Origin: JAXLVB01 sp046329195
Lineage (GTDB): Bacteria > Bacteroidota > Bacteroidia > Cytophagales > Spirosomataceae
DNA length: 64,000 bases
Direction: 5' to 3'
Assembly: GCA_046329195.1 (NCBI GenBank)
Contig: JAXLVB010000003.1
Span: forward strand, 186,001 to 250,000
In this document: positions 1 through 11,300 of the stretch, piece after piece
Layout: every line of letters begins with the position of its first letter
Numbering within the stretch: position 1 is the first letter of the stretch
The notes under the pieces: generated by a model
What the model was told of the DNA's origin: nothing
The model's input: the letters and a program-made list of their open reading frames with translations, nothing else
The model's database searches: none
Made by a program: the position numbers and the translations under genes

Positions 1-1
1 G

Positions 2-3000
2 TACAGTTTTACAGTAACAGCCACTAATACAAACAATTGTACGGCCACCGCCACAGCGAGTGCAACGGTCAATCCGAGCCCTACTCGCCTATACGTAAAC
101 GCCTCCGCTACAGGTGCAAATACTGGTTTGACTTGGACAGATGCTTTTACCGATTTGCAATCAGCACTCAATTATTCCTGTAATGCTAACTTAACAGAAA
201 TCTGGGTAGCCAAAGGCACTTATTACCCTACAGCAGATGCCTCAGGCAATACTTCTCCCACTGATGCCCGTACCAAGACCTTTGTAATGAAAAACGGTGT
301 GGCCATTTATGGGGGCTTCTCTGGAGACGGTAGCGAAACTCTGCTCTCGCAACGTAACCAGACGACTAACCCTACCATTTTGAGTGGGGATATTGACAAG
401 AACAATACCCTTGACAATGGCAATAGCTACCATGTCATCTACAATAATTACACTTCTATTACCCCCCTTACCAGCACAAGTGTTTTAGACGGCTTTACTA
501 TTACAGGAGGCAGGGCCAATGGTAGTGGGTTTTTATCATCCGGCGGCGGGATGTACAACTTCAATTCCTCCCCAAGCATAACCAACTGCAGTTTCTTTGG
601 TAATTCGGCTGATCAAACTGGCGGCGGGATGTACAACTTCAATTCTTCCCCAAGCATAACCAATTGCAGCTTTTCCGGTAATTCGGCAAATCAAACTGGC
701 GGTGGGATCTCCAACATTGGAAATGCTTCCATACCTAACCCGAGCATAACTAATTGCAGTTTCACTGGCAATTCAGCTGTGCAATTAGGCGGTGGAATAT
801 ACAATGGTTCCGCTTCTCCAAGCATTACCAACTGTACCTTCTCCGGCAATTCTTCTCCCGGCCAAGGCGGTGGGATGGCTTCCACGAACCCAAATATCAA
901 CAGCAGCAATCCTGTAGTAAAAAACTGCATCTTCTGGGGCAATACAAGCGAAATATATACTATTTCACCGAGCTTCACTGCCGTTACCTACTCCATCGTA
1001 AAGCAAACAAGCGGCGTATTCTCTGGCACAGGTAACTTGAACGTGGATCCACTCTTTGTTAACTCCACCGATGCCGATGGCGCAGATAACATATTAGGTA
1101 CCGCCGATGATGGCCTTCGCCTGCAAGCCTGCTCACCTGCCATGAATGTAGGTACAAACACCGGTGCACCTACTACGGATATACTCGGTAACCCACGCCC
1201 GTATGTGGGCACAGTCAGCACTGCCGACATGGGAGCGTATGAGTATCAAGGAAATCCTGCTGTTATTACCATCAATGCACCTGCCGTCACGCAGCCTACC
1301 TGCGCCACGCCCACGGGTACCATCGTGGTGAATGCGACTGGGAACGGCTCACTTGAATACAGCATTGACAACGGCAGTAATTGGCAAAGCAGTGCTACGT
1401 TTGGTGGATTAGCGGCGGGAAATTACTACATCAAAGTGCGCTCACAAGCCAACCCAGCGTGTATCACCACTTACGGCAGCAATCCTGTTACACTTACCTC
1501 TCCTTTTACCGCCTCTACCACTACAGATACTTGGACGGGCTGTGTCTCGACCGATTGGAATACGGCAGGCAACTGGGCGGATGGCAGCGTACCCACCGCC
1601 AATGACAATGTTACCATCCCTGCCGCCCCAAGCAACCAACCCATCATCGGTGCCGGCACGGCTGCCGTAGCGAAGTCGGTGTTGATTAATGCCAGCGCTT
1701 CGTTGACCATCAATGCCACGGGTAGTTTGGCTATAAATGGCTCAAGCGTTCATGGATTAGACAATTACGGCACGTTGGACAACAGTGGGACGATACGAGT
1801 AGGCAATACCACGACTATTGGTGCTATAGGTATTTTGCATCGCAATGGTGGCACCTTTAATAATAAACCAAACGGAGCTATCTATATTGACCGCACGGGA
1901 GGTAGTCAAGCTTTTTACTCTAATGGTTTAGTAAACAATGAGGCTTCTATCAAAATCGGTAGTAATGCAGCGATTACGGGTGAAGGAATGAGAGTAGAGG
2001 GCAATACTTTTAATAATAAACCTGGAGGAGCTATCTATATTGACCAGACAAACAGCATTGGCATTCTATTACTAAATAGTGGCACTATATTTAACAATGA
2101 GAACCTCATTGAGATTGGTAGCACAGCAGACATTCAAGGAAGTGGGATTAGAAATAACGCTGGTTGTACTTTTAATAACAAGGTTGGTGGAGATATCAAG
2201 ATTAATCGAGTAGGGATTACAAATACGAGTGGCATTCCCTGTATTATTAATTTTGGCACCTTCAATAACGATGCAAAAATTACCACCGGTAATGGCGTAC
2301 TTCTTTACGCCCAAGACGGTATTTACAATGCAGGAACTTTCTCCAACACTGCTACCGGCATCATTTCTATTGCAAAACCTCGAGCCAACGGTATCTGGAA
2401 CAGCGCAGGTACGTTCCAAAATGCAGGCAAAATTACGATTAGTAATGTCTTCGATTCTTCCGATGGGACGTACAGCACGGGAATTTTGAGTACTACTTCT
2501 TTTTCTAATAGTTTAGGTGCAGAAATCCACATTGACCAAGTAGGTAGTGGAATAATAACTACCAATGCGTTTAGCAATGCAGGTTTGATTCAGATGGGAG
2601 AAAATGGAGCATTAACGGGAAGTGGTATCAGCAATATACAGGGGGTAAATGCGGTGTTTAACAACAATGCGGGTGGAGACATCAGCATCAAACAAACGGC
2701 AGTGGATGGCGTGCAAAACGACCCAAATTCTACCTTTAACAACAACGCCTGCGCCAAGCTCACGATGTTTGACAACCTCAACAATGCCGGTACGTTTACC
2801 AATACAGGGTTGTTTACGGTCAATACAGCTCAAGCTCACACCAATACGGCTTTGACTAACAATGGGGTCATAGCGTACCCTCAAGGCAATCCGATACCAA
2901 ACGTAACTAACAATGATGTGATTGTAGGTCCGATTACTGTTTGTGGTACTACGGCCTCGCCCGCCTTGCAGATTGGGGGGGGTAATTCCTTTACAGCAGG

Positions 3001-6000
3001 TAGCACTTGGTACAGCGATCAAGGACTTAGTACGGCAGCCGGCACCTACGATCAGAACACTAATACGTTTACGTTGACCAACCTGAGTTTATCAGGCACG
3101 CAAACGTTGTATTTTTCTATCAATGATGCCAGCAACTCCTGTCCTCGCACGGTGTCTATTCAAGTGACGGTCAATGCGGGCGGGCCGATTATCTACGTTA
3201 CTCAAACGGGCGCAGGTTTGCAAAATGGTAGCAGTTGGGCCAATGCGTTGCCAAGTACTCAATTACAGTATGCCATTAACTCGGCGGCGATTTGTACAGC
3301 ACAAGTTTGGGTAGCCAAAGGCACCTATTACCCTACGGCAGATGCCTCAGGCAATACTTCCCCCACTAATGCCCGTACCAAGACCTTCGTGATGAAAAAC
3401 GACGTGGCCATTTATGGCGGTTTTGCAGGCGGTGAAGCCGCTAACTATGACCTCTCCTTGCGGAATTTCACTGCCAACGAAACCATCCTCAGCGGGGATA
3501 TTGACGGCACGCCCGATGTAGTAACGGGCAGTGGCAGTACGTTAAACATCACTGGCAATGGTGGCAACGTCTATCACGTTTTCTCTAACGCAAGCGGGCT
3601 GACCAATACAGCTATTTTGGATGGTTTTACGGTGAGCGGAGGCAATGCCAATGGCACTAACCCTCATAATAATGGAGGTGGCATGTTGAACGACGGAAGC
3701 GGTGCAGGAAAATTTTGTAGCCCCACGATTCGGAACTGCAACTTTACTTACAATAACGCTTCAGGTGTAGGAGGAGCTATCTATAACCGAGGTACGGATG
3801 GGAATAGCAGTCCGCAAATCAGTAATTGTACATTTTTAGCCAATATAGCCAGCTTTTATGGTGGTGGCATCTCTCACGTTGGGACAGGTACTCCAAGCTA
3901 TACCAATTGTGATTTTAACTATAATAAAGCTAGCAGTGGCGGTGCTATTTTTTACAGTACCGTTGCAGGCAATACAGCCACTCATTCCCTCCTCAATTGT
4001 AACTTTACGGGCAATGCAGCAAATCATGGCGGTGCCATCTCAAGTGGGTTATCTAATGAGACAGGCACTCGAACAGTTTATTTGACCAGCTGTACGTTTA
4101 CCGATAATAGGGCAACGTTATACGGCGGGGCTTTCAACAATGGGTTTCAATTCACCGCAGGAAGTACTCCCGTATTTTTCACTAATTGCATTTTCAAAAA
4201 TAATTTGGCCCATAATGGTTCCACCGTTGGTTCAGGTGGTGCTTATCAGAGCCAGGGAGGGCTTAGTTCGCAAACGGCTACGTTTACCAATTGCCTATTG
4301 GATGGCAACAAAGCCATGGGTACTACCGATGATGGCGGTGGAGCCATTATGATTTACAATGGTACGGTTACGTTGATTAACTCAACTGTCGTTAACAGCC
4401 AAACTGCCACTCGTGGGGGAGCGGTCAATGTCTATGGTAACACAGGCGCTGCCAATATCAAAAACTCCATCTTTTGGAACAATACAGCCACTTCCTTTAA
4501 CAGTATATTCATCGGAGCGGGGGGGAGTGCGAGCGCCCAATACAGCCTTTTACAAGACGCCTCTTGCCCTGCCAATGTCACCTGTGGGGCAGGCATGATT
4601 TATAATCAAAATCCCTTGTTTGTGAGCAGCAGTAACTTTAGCCTGCAAGGCTGCTCGCCAGCCCTCAACGTAGGAAATGATGCTGACAATAGCACTATCA
4701 CCGACATAGCTGGCAGTGCTCGCAAATTTGGTGTGATTGATATGGGGGCGTATGAGTATCAAGGTAATGCTATAGCTCCACCTACGGCCACTGCCAGCAC
4801 CACTACGAGCAGCGTGTGTCAAGGCAATACGATTAACCTCAGCGCCACTGGTGGCGATAATTATTCGTGGACTGGCCCAACGGGTAGCAATTTCAGTAGC
4901 ACACAGCAAAACCCAAGTTTTACAGCAAGCTCTACAGCTTTCAGCGGGATTTATACTGTGGTAGTCAGCAATGCAAATTGCGCTGCTACTGCCACAGCCA
5001 CCGTGAGTGTAACAGTAAACGCACTGCCCACCATCTCGGTCACTATTCCACCTGCTCAATGTGGCGGTACGATTAACCTCAACACGGTCTTTAGCTCCAA
5101 TGGCTCGCTGAGTTATTTTACCGATAGCGGCTTTAGTAGTGCTGCTGCCAATCCGGTCAGTAGCGGTGGCCCTTATTACGCCACAGCCATTGATGCGACT
5201 ACCAATTGCTCAGTCACCGCCTCCGTGTCCATCACCATCAATACCAGTGCTACTATTTCGGTTACTACGCCTTCTGCTCAATGCGGGGGTACCATCAACC
5301 TCAGCACGGCTTTTAGCAGTAATGGTACGCTGAGTTATTTTACCGATAGTGGCTTCACTAGCACTTCGGCCAATCCCGTCGCTGCTTCGGGACCTTATTA
5401 TGCCAAAGCTTCCGTAGGTACCTGTACCAACTCGGCTTCGGTCAGCATTACCATTAATCCTCTGCCGACCATCTCGGTCACTATTCCCCCTGCCCAGTGT
5501 GGCGGTACGATTAACCTCAATACGGTCTTTAGTTCCAATGGAGCGCTGAGTTATTTTACCGATAGCGGCTTTAGTAGTGCTGCTGCCAGTCCGGTCAGTA
5601 GCGGTGGCCCTTATTACGCCAAAGCCATTGATGCGACTACCAGTTGCTCAGTCACCGCCTCTGTGTCCATCACTATCAATACCAGCGCTACCATTTCGGT
5701 TACTACGCCTTCTGCCCAGTGTGGCGGCACTATCAACCTCAGCACCGCCTTTAGTTCTAACGGAACGCTGAGTTATTTTACTGATAGTGGCTTCACTAGC
5801 ACTTCGGCCAATCCCGTCACAGCTTCGGGACCTTATTATGCCAAAGCTTCCGTAGGTACCTGTACCAACTCGGCTTCGGTTAGCATTACCATTAATCCTC
5901 TGCCCACCATCTCGGTCACTATTCCACCTGCTCAGTGTGGCGGTACGATTAACCTCAATACGGTCTTTAGTTCCAATGGAGCGCTGAGTTATTTTACCGA

Positions 6001-8056
6001 TAGCGGCTTTAGTAGTGCTGCTGCCAGTCCGGTCAGTAGCGGTGGCCCTTATTACGCCAAAGCCATTGATGCGACTACCAATTGCTCAGTCACCGCCTCC
6101 GTGTCCATCACCATCAATACCAGTGCTACCATCTCTGTTACGACTCCGCCTGCCCAGTGTGGCGGCACTATCAACCTCAGCACCGCCTTTAGTTCTAACG
6201 GAACGCTGAGTTATTTTACTGATAGTGGCTTCACTAGCACTTCGGCCAATCCCGTCGCTGCTTCGGGACCTTATTATGCCAAAGCTTCCGTAGGTACCTG
6301 TACCAACTCGGCTTCCGTTAGCATTACCATTAATCCTCTGCCGACGCTCAACATCTCGCCCAGTAATAGCCAACTCTGTGCCAGTCAATCGCTCAGCCTC
6401 AGTGCTACCGCTGGGCTGACGGGCTATAGCTGGAGTAAGTCGGGAGGAACGTTTGGTTCTTCCAACAACTTGCCCACCATCAGCTTTAGTAGCAGTACTC
6501 CTGGCAATTTCACTCTGACCGTCACAGCAAGCAATGGTTCTTGTAGTGCCAGTGCCTCGGCCTTGGTGCTGGTCAATGGTCAAGTGATTCCTCTAGTGAG
6601 CAGTAATGCTCCTTTGTGTACGGGCACGACCCTGAATCTCTCGGTGGATATCAGTGGGGCTTCCTACACGTGGAGAGGACCTGGCTTTACCTCTACTGAA
6701 CAAAATCCATCTCGTGGTAGTTTTAGCACCGGTATGATTGGCGTATATTCTATAACCGTTAGCAATAGCCTAGGTTGTTCAGGTACAGGTACTGTCAACG
6801 TACAAGCCAAGCCGAGTCCTACCCCACAAGTCAGTAGCAATGGTCCGCTTTGTGCGGGTAATACCCTCCAACTGTCGGCTTCAGGAGGAAGCTCCTACTC
6901 TTGGAGGGCATCGGATGGCTTTGCTTCGACCGAACAGAATCCTGCTCGGCCTACCGTCAGTGCTTCCATGAGTGGAGGATATTCGCTCACCGTTACCAAT
7001 AGCAATGGCTGCACGGCCTCTAACACGCTTTCTGTCTCGGTGCAAGCCGCTGCCTTGAGTGCGAGTCCGAATCCTTTGGGTGTTTGCTTAGGTCAAACTA
7101 TCAATCTCTCGGCTAATGCTTCCCCTGCTGCCTCCGCCTTCTCTTGGAAAGGACCTGGCAACTTTAGCTCTACTACTCAAAGTATCTCTACCTACGCTAC
7201 TACTACGGCCAATCTAGGTATCTACTCCGTCTCGGCTACCATTGGTTCTTGTGTGGTCACTAGCACGGCTGAGGTTAAGTCGGGGGCTGTCTTGCAAGCT
7301 GGTGTCGTGGGCATACCTTGCCTCGGTGGTACTATCCAGTTTACAGCTACAGGCATGACTTCTTACTCGTGGTCTCGGCCTACCAACAACTTCAACTCTA
7401 CGCTCCAGAATCCTGTTATCCCCAGCTCTACCCTCAACGATGCGGGGGTCTATTTCCTCTCAGCTCGCTCGGGCTCTTGTTTCGTCTCTATGCTCGTTCC
7501 TGTCATGATTGTTGGTACAGGTGTTAACCCTTCTTTCTCTGTAACCCCTTCTTCCTTTGCCGCTGGCGCTACTGTTTCACTTAGTGCGGCTTCGGCTACA
7601 GGGGTGTATTCGTGGAGTGGACCCAATGGTTTCTCGGGGAATACTCGTACCAAGAGCATCCCTAATTTCCAAGCGGCTAATAATGGCGTTTATCGCCTCA
7701 CGCTGAGCAATGGTACGTGTTCGGGCTACACGGAACAAACCATTTCTATCAACAGTGCTACTCGACTGGCCGCAGCCGAACCATCAGAAGAAGCCATTGG
7801 CTTAGAAATCAATGCCTATCCCAACCCTGTGACGCATACACTCACGGTGGAAGTCAAGCTGAAAGAGCCTTCGGCTTTGCAATTAACCCTGTTTAATTCG
7901 GTAGGCAAAGACAGTGGAACTTGGCAACTCAACGAAGTAAGTACCTTCCACAAAACGGAACTCAATTTGAGTGATTTACAAGGCGGTGTCTATCTGCTCC
8001 AAGCGCAGGCAGGGAAACAGAAGGTCGTCAAGCGGGTGGTCAAGATTCAGTATTGA
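2..8056 (+). CDS. Giant T9SS-secreted beta-helix / Ig-like surface protein (5' end outside window)
   Basis: The frame is open from base 2 to the TGA at 8054-8056 (2,684 residues) with no credible start, so the gene begins upstream. Order: a beta-helix module opening with TRLYVNAS and EIWVAKGTYYPT and closing with GAYEYQG (about 30-418); an SprB-like repeat (about 420-500); a solenoid of irregular TFNN/GGAIYID repeats (about 580-965); a second beta-helix (about 1062-1590); Ig-like modules each bracketed by two Cys, including a perfect-period triplication; and a T9SS type A sorting domain (last 95 residues, YPNPV). Such proteins are exported through the outer membrane and held on the surface or released. 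The closing GAYEYQG module resembles the 'choice-of-anchor Q' family. Function is probably adhesion or matrix building; no catalytic motif seen. Family assignment is by motif only. Confidence 0.9.
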   Translation, partial: YSFTVTATNTNNCTATATASATVNPSPTRLYVNASATGANTGLTWTDAFTDLQSALNYSCNANLTEIWVAKGTYYPTADASGNTSPTDARTKTFVMKNGVAIYGGFSGDGSETLLSQRNQTTNPTILSGDIDKNNTLDNGNSYHVIYNNYTSITPLTSTSVLDGFTITGGRANGSGFLSSGGGMYNFNSSPSITNCSFFGNSADQTGGGMYNFNSSPSITNCSFSGNSANQTGGGISNIGNASIPNPSITNCSFTGNSAVQLGGGIYNGSASPSITNCTFSGNSSPGQGGGMASTNPNINSSNPVVKNCIFWGNTSEIYTISPSFTAVTYSIVKQTSGVFSGTGNLNVDPLFVNSTDADGADNILGTADDGLRLQACSPAMNVGTNTGAPTTDILGNPRPYVGTVSTADMGAYEYQGNPAVITINAPAVTQPTCATPTGTIVVNATGNGSLEYSIDNGSNWQSSATFGGLAAGNYYIKVRSQANPACITTYGSNPVTLTSPFTASTTTDTWTGCVSTDWNTAGNWADGSVPTANDNVTIPAAPSNQPIIGAGTAAVAKSVLINASASLTINATGSLAINGSSVHGLDNYGTLDNSGTIRVGNTTTIGAIGILHRNGGTFNNKPNGAIYIDRTGGSQAFYSNGLVNNEASIKIGSNAAITGEGMRVEGNTFNNKPGGAIYIDQTNSIGILLLNSGTIFNNENLIEIGSTADIQGSGIRNNAGCTFNNKVGGDIKINRVGITNTSGIPCIINFGTFNNDAKITTGNGVLLYAQDGIYNAGTFSNTATGIISIAKPRANGIWNSAGTFQNAGKITISNVFDSSDGTYSTGILSTTSFSNSLGAEIHIDQVGSGIITTNAFSNAGLIQMGENGALTGSGISNIQGVNAVFNNNAGGDISIKQTAVDGVQNDPNSTFNNNACAKLTMFDNLNNAGTFTNTGLFTVNTAQAHTNTALTNNGVIAYPQGNPIPNVTNNDVIVGPITVCGTTASPALQIGGGNSFTAGSTWYSDQGLSTAAGTYDQNTNTFTLTNLSLSGTQTLYFSINDASNSCPRTVSIQVTVNAGGPIIYVTQTGAGLQNGSSWANALPSTQLQYAINSAAICTAQVWVAKGTYYPTADASGNTSPTNARTKTFVMKNDVAIYGGFAGGEAANYDLSLRNFTANETILSGDIDGTPDVVTGSGSTLNITGNGGNVYHVFSNASGLTNTAILDGFTVSGGNANGTNPHNNGGGMLNDGSGAGKFCSPTIRNCNFTYNNASGVGGAIYNRGTDGNSSPQISNCTFLANIASFYGGGISHVGTGTPSYTNCDFNYNKASSGGAIFYSTVAGNTATHSLLNCNFTGNAANHGGAISSGLSNETGTRTVYLTSCTFTDNRATLYGGAFNNGFQFTAGSTPVFFTNCIFKNNLAHNGSTVGSGGAYQSQGGLSSQTATFTNCLLDGNKAMGTTDDGGGAIMIYNGTVTLINSTVVNSQTATRGGAVNVYGNTGAANIKNSIFWNNTATSFNSIFIGAGGSASAQYSLLQDASCPANVTCGAGMIYNQNPLFVSSSNFSLQGCSPALNVGNDADNSTITDIAGSARKFGVIDMGAYEYQGNAIAPPTATASTTTSSVCQGNTINLSATGGDNYSWTGPTGSNFSSTQQNPSFTASSTAFSGIYTVVVSNANCAATATATVSVTVNALPTISVTIPPAQCGGTINLNTVFSSNGSLSYFTDSGFSSAAANPVSSGGPYYATAIDATTNCSVTASVSITINTSATISVTTPSAQCGGTINLSTAFSSNGTLSYFTDSGFTSTSANPVAASGPYYAKASVGTCTNSASVSITINPLPTISVTIPPAQCGGTINLNTVFSSNGALSYFTDSGFSSAAASPVSSGGPYYAKAIDATTSCSVTASVSITINTSATISVTTPSAQCGGTINLSTAFSSNGTLSYFTDSGFTSTSANPVTASGPYYAKASVGTCTNSASVSITINPLPTISVTIPPAQCGGTINLNTVFSSNGALSYFTDSGFSSAAASPVSSGGPYYAKAIDATTNCSVTASVSITINTSATISVTTPPAQCGGTINLSTAFSSNGTLSYFTDSGFTSTSANPVAASGPYYAKASVGTCTNSASVSITINPLPTLNISPSNSQLCASQSLSLSATAGLTGYSWSKSGGTFGSSNNLPTISFSSSTPGNFTLTVTASNGSCSASASALVLVNGQVIPLVSSNAPLCTGTTLNLSVDISGASYTWRGPGFTSTEQNPSRGSFSTGMIGVYSITVSNSLGCSGTGTVNVQAKPSPTPQVSSNGPLCAGNTLQLSASGGSSYSWRASDGFASTEQNPARPTVSASMSGGYSLTVTNSNGCTASNTLSVSVQAAALSASPNPLGVCLGQTINLSANASPAASAFSWKGPGNFSSTTQSISTYATTTANLGIYSVSATIGSCVVTSTAEVKSGAVLQAGVVGIPCLGGTIQFTATGMTSYSWSRPTNNFNSTLQNPVIPSSTLNDAGVYFLSARSGSCFVSMLVPVMIVGTGVNPSFSVTPSSFAAGATVSLSAASATGVYSWSGPNGFSGNTRTKSIPNFQAANNGVYRLTLSNGTCSGYTEQTISINSATRLAAAEPSEEAIGLEINAYPNPVTHTLTVEVKLKEPSALQLTLFNSVGKDSGTWQLNEVSTFHKTELNLSDLQGGVYLLQAQAGKQKVVKRVVKIQY
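5024..6337 (+). repeat. Three 438-bp in-frame tandem repeats (Ig-like pairs)
   Basis: Units start at 5024, 5462 and 5900, each exactly 438 bp (146 residues), and are nearly identical at the DNA level. Each encodes two related modules, one beginning LPTISVTIPPAQCGG and one beginning ATISVTTPSAQCGG. Diverged relatives of the same module occur at about 11780-12210 and 33020-33690 in two other genes. The copy number could change by recombination without breaking the frame. Confidence 0.9.
7052..8056 (+). repeat. 3' sorting cassette, copy 1 of 10
   Basis: A block of about 1 kb encoding Ig-like modules (NVCLGQTINLSANAS, then GGTIQFTA, then SGFSGNTRTKSI) plus the T9SS sorting domain ends ten genes in this window. 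The other copies are at 12690-13688, 18340-19337, 25918-26916, 29769-30765, 34161-35159, 37984-38982, 42118-43116, 52947-53939 and 59410-60417. Lengths are 993-1008 bp. Long stretches are identical between copies, whereas the sequences upstream are unrelated folds, which points to concerted evolution or cassette exchange. Confidence 0.85.
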
Positions 8057-8067
8057 CGAAAAATTAA

Positions 8068-8102
8068 GACCCTGACAGGGACTGAAAGCCCTGTCAGAGG
8101 TC
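8068..8102 (+). terminator. Terminator-like hairpin
   Basis: GACCCTGACAGGG and CCCTGTCAGAGGTC pair with one bulge around a short loop, 12 bp after the stop codon. The downstream sequence is only moderately T-rich, so this is a likely but not ideal intrinsic terminator. Confidence 0.5.
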
Positions 8103-8324
8103 TCTATTCTCATGTCTGTTGTTTCCACTTGACAACCCTAATAGACTCATGGAAGATTTTGACTGTATGAAAGGTCAAGAATAATTATTTTGAAATCTGT
8201 ATCGCATCGGCATTGCAACGGATGCTCGGTAAGCAAGTATAGCTCGGATGACCAACTCACCTACACCTTACAGCTAAATAATTACCAATTATCCATAAAC
8301 TTTAAAATCAAACCTCATTACAAA

Positions 8325-11300
8325 ATGAAAACATGGTTACTGTTTTTTACATTCTCATCATTAGCTTTTCACGCTATTGCAAAAGAATTCCCTCGGGTTA
8401 TTAAAAAACCGGCTATCCCGCCGCCCCAAACCATTATACTAAGTATTAACCCAGCCACAAATCCATCTGGAGCAGCGGCAGAGCTCATTACAGCCATTAC
8501 TACTGCCAACGCTGACCCAGATGCAACAACAATAGAATTACAGTGCGGTACTTACAGCTACAGCACTGCAAACAACTGGGAATATGGTCCCAACGCCTTG
8601 CCTCCCATCACAAGCGATATTACCATAGAAGGCAAGGGCGCTGTGTTGACATCAACCGCAACGGTAAGGCTGCGATTCTTCTATGTGTCGGGCGGACTAT
8701 CTGGGCTTACCGCAGGAAAACTGACTTTGCGTGACCTTACCTTGCAAAATGGTAAACAAAAAGGAGGCGACAGCTACTGGGGCGGGGGTGGCGCTGGTAT
8801 GGGAGGTGCCATCTTTAATCAGGGCGACCTGACGTTGGAGCGAGTTACATTAGCTAATAACAGCGCAACCGGTGGCAATACAACCCTTTCTGTTCTAGCT
8901 ACTAACATCGCAAACGGCGGTGGTATGGGCGAAGACTCCAAAGACAATAGTGGAGGTGGTTTCGGGGGGACACCCGTAGGCACAGGCGGAAGTGGTGGCT
9001 CGTCAGCAGCAGGGACAGTCAATGGTGGTGGCGGCGGCGGCTTCTTAGCTGGTTCAAGTGGTCAAGCTGGCGCAAGTGGAGGAGCTGGCGGCGGACTTGG
9101 TCTGCTTGGTGGCAACGGTGGCAATAGCACTGGTAATGGAGGAAATGGCACTGGAGGGAAAGGCGGCGACGGTGGTGGAGGTGGCACTTGGGTCTTTACG
9201 GCCACTGCCAACGGAAACGGGGGTAATTATGGTTATGGGGGTAGTAGTGGTATGGTAAGTGGTAGTAACGGTGGCGGTGGTGGCATTGGTGGTGGCGGCG
9301 GCTCTGGAGGTGGCAATGGCGGCGGCGGCGGTTTTGGAGGTGGAGGCGGACTTGGAAATGATGGGGGTTTGGGGCATGGCGATGGAGGGTTTGGCGGAGG
9401 CGGCTCTGGCGGAAGCGGATTAGGGGGATTTGGGGGGGGTAATGGGATAGCTATCGGCGGCGGCGGTGCCGGACTTGGCGGAGCTGTCTTTAATCACCGA
9501 GGCACCTTGATCTTAATCAATTGTACCCTGACGGCCAATAATGCAGCGGGAGGGCGAGGTGGCGATGTTAATTTTTCTTTGGGAGGGGGGAATGGCGGTA
9601 GTGGTTTTGGCGGCGCCATTTTCAATCTAAACGGCGCAGTTAGTTTAACCAGCACTACCTTGGCTGCCAACACCGTAACACCAGGACCAGGAGGCCAAGG
9701 ACCCTCAGTGGGCTACTCGGGGGCAAACGGGCAAGCTGACGGTGGTGCCCTGTACAATCTCTCTTACGGCAATAAAATTGAAGATGGCACCGCTTCAATG
9801 GCCACAGTAACCATCAGCAATTCGATTTTGGCCACCACCAGTGGCGGAACCAATGATTTGGTTAATAACAGAATCAATGGTACAAATACCAATACGGCCA
9901 CTATTACTTTTAGTAACAATAATTTGGTGATGGCCAAATCGTCTATTGGTGGAGCAACAGAAGTGGGTAGCCCTTCGCTTACGGCCAATCCCAATCTGGG
10001 TACATTGAGTGTGTTGAGTAACTGCAATGCAAGCACCTGCAAACCTGCGGTATTGCCGCTGTTAGTGGGTAGTCCAGCTATTAACGCCGCCGCCGGAACT
10101 TCTCCGGCTACTGACCAAACAGGCACCTCACGCCCTCGAGGTGATGCGTCTGATTTGGGTTCCTTTGAATTATGTTGTCTGACAACCCCACCTACTCGCC
10201 TGTATGTAGATGCGTCTAAAACCGCAGGTGCCAACACAGGGCTAACGTGGGAAGACGCTTTTACAACACTGCAAGCAGCCTTAAACTATGAGTGCAACGC
10301 CAATTTAACTGAAATCTGGGTAGCCAAAGGTACGTATTATCCCGACGAAGGTGGCACTTTTGCTGATAATGACCGTAATGCCGCCTTTGTCATGAAAAGT
10401 GGCGTATCTATTTACGGCGGCTTTGTGGGTAATGAAGCTTCTGATTATGACCTTTCGCTGCGAAACTTCGTCACTAATGAGACCATCTTGAGTGGGGATA
10501 TTGACCAAAACGATGGTGCCAATTTTGCCAATAATGGAGGCAATGCATATCATGTGATTTATAACTACAACAATCAGCTGCACAACAATACTGTGCTGGA
10601 TGGATTTACTGTAAAAGCTGGCAATGCCAATGGCGGCGATTTAGGTGGTGTTGGCGGAGGAATGTATAATTATGGGTCATCACCCACCGTTTCAAATTGC
10701 TGGTTTACGGGCAATACAGCCATTTTTATCGGGGGTGGTTTATCTGCTTATTATAATGCCGATAGGTTTTTTCTTACTCCGAGAGACAATATCAAAGTCT
10801 CCAAATGCACTTTCAGTAATAATACTGCTTCGGGAACTACCGGTTACGGTGGTGGAATGTACACCTTTCAAAATCAGGCAATTATAGAAAATACCACTTT
10901 TTCCCAAAACTCCTCGGCAGCTTATGGCGGTGGCTTGTATGCGAGTGACTGTGGCACTGGTGTCATATTGTCTAATGTGGTTTTCTCGGAAAATACTGCC
11001 AATACCCTTGGCGGGGCAATAGCATCCACTGGTAGCAATGTAACAGTAATCAATGGTACTTTTTCAAACAATAGCGTTAGCAATCCTGTCAATGCCGCAA
11101 CTGCTGGGGGCGGGATTTTCCACAGTGATGATTTAGCAGGAATACGTTTACGACTTCTAAATTGTATTTTGTGGGGTAATACAAGTGCAGGAAACATAAA
11201 CAGCTTAGGTGGGTCTTCCATCTTTGCGACTAACTGCGATGTACAGGGCATTAGCAGATTTGGCTGGGTTAATTGCATCGATCAAAATCCTCTATTCATC

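Noticed and set aside
754..1035. Short overlapping frames inside the first gene
   Set aside because: They are out-of-frame shadows with no start context, composition or domain support.
128..8056. Start of the first gene at TTG 128
   Set aside because: The frame is open to base 2 and the beta-helix opening motif (TRLYVNAS) lies upstream of 128, so the gene is truncated by the window.
8190..8324. N-terminal extension from TTG at 8190
   Set aside because: It is polar, has no signal features, and the ATG at 8325 begins a typical signal peptide.
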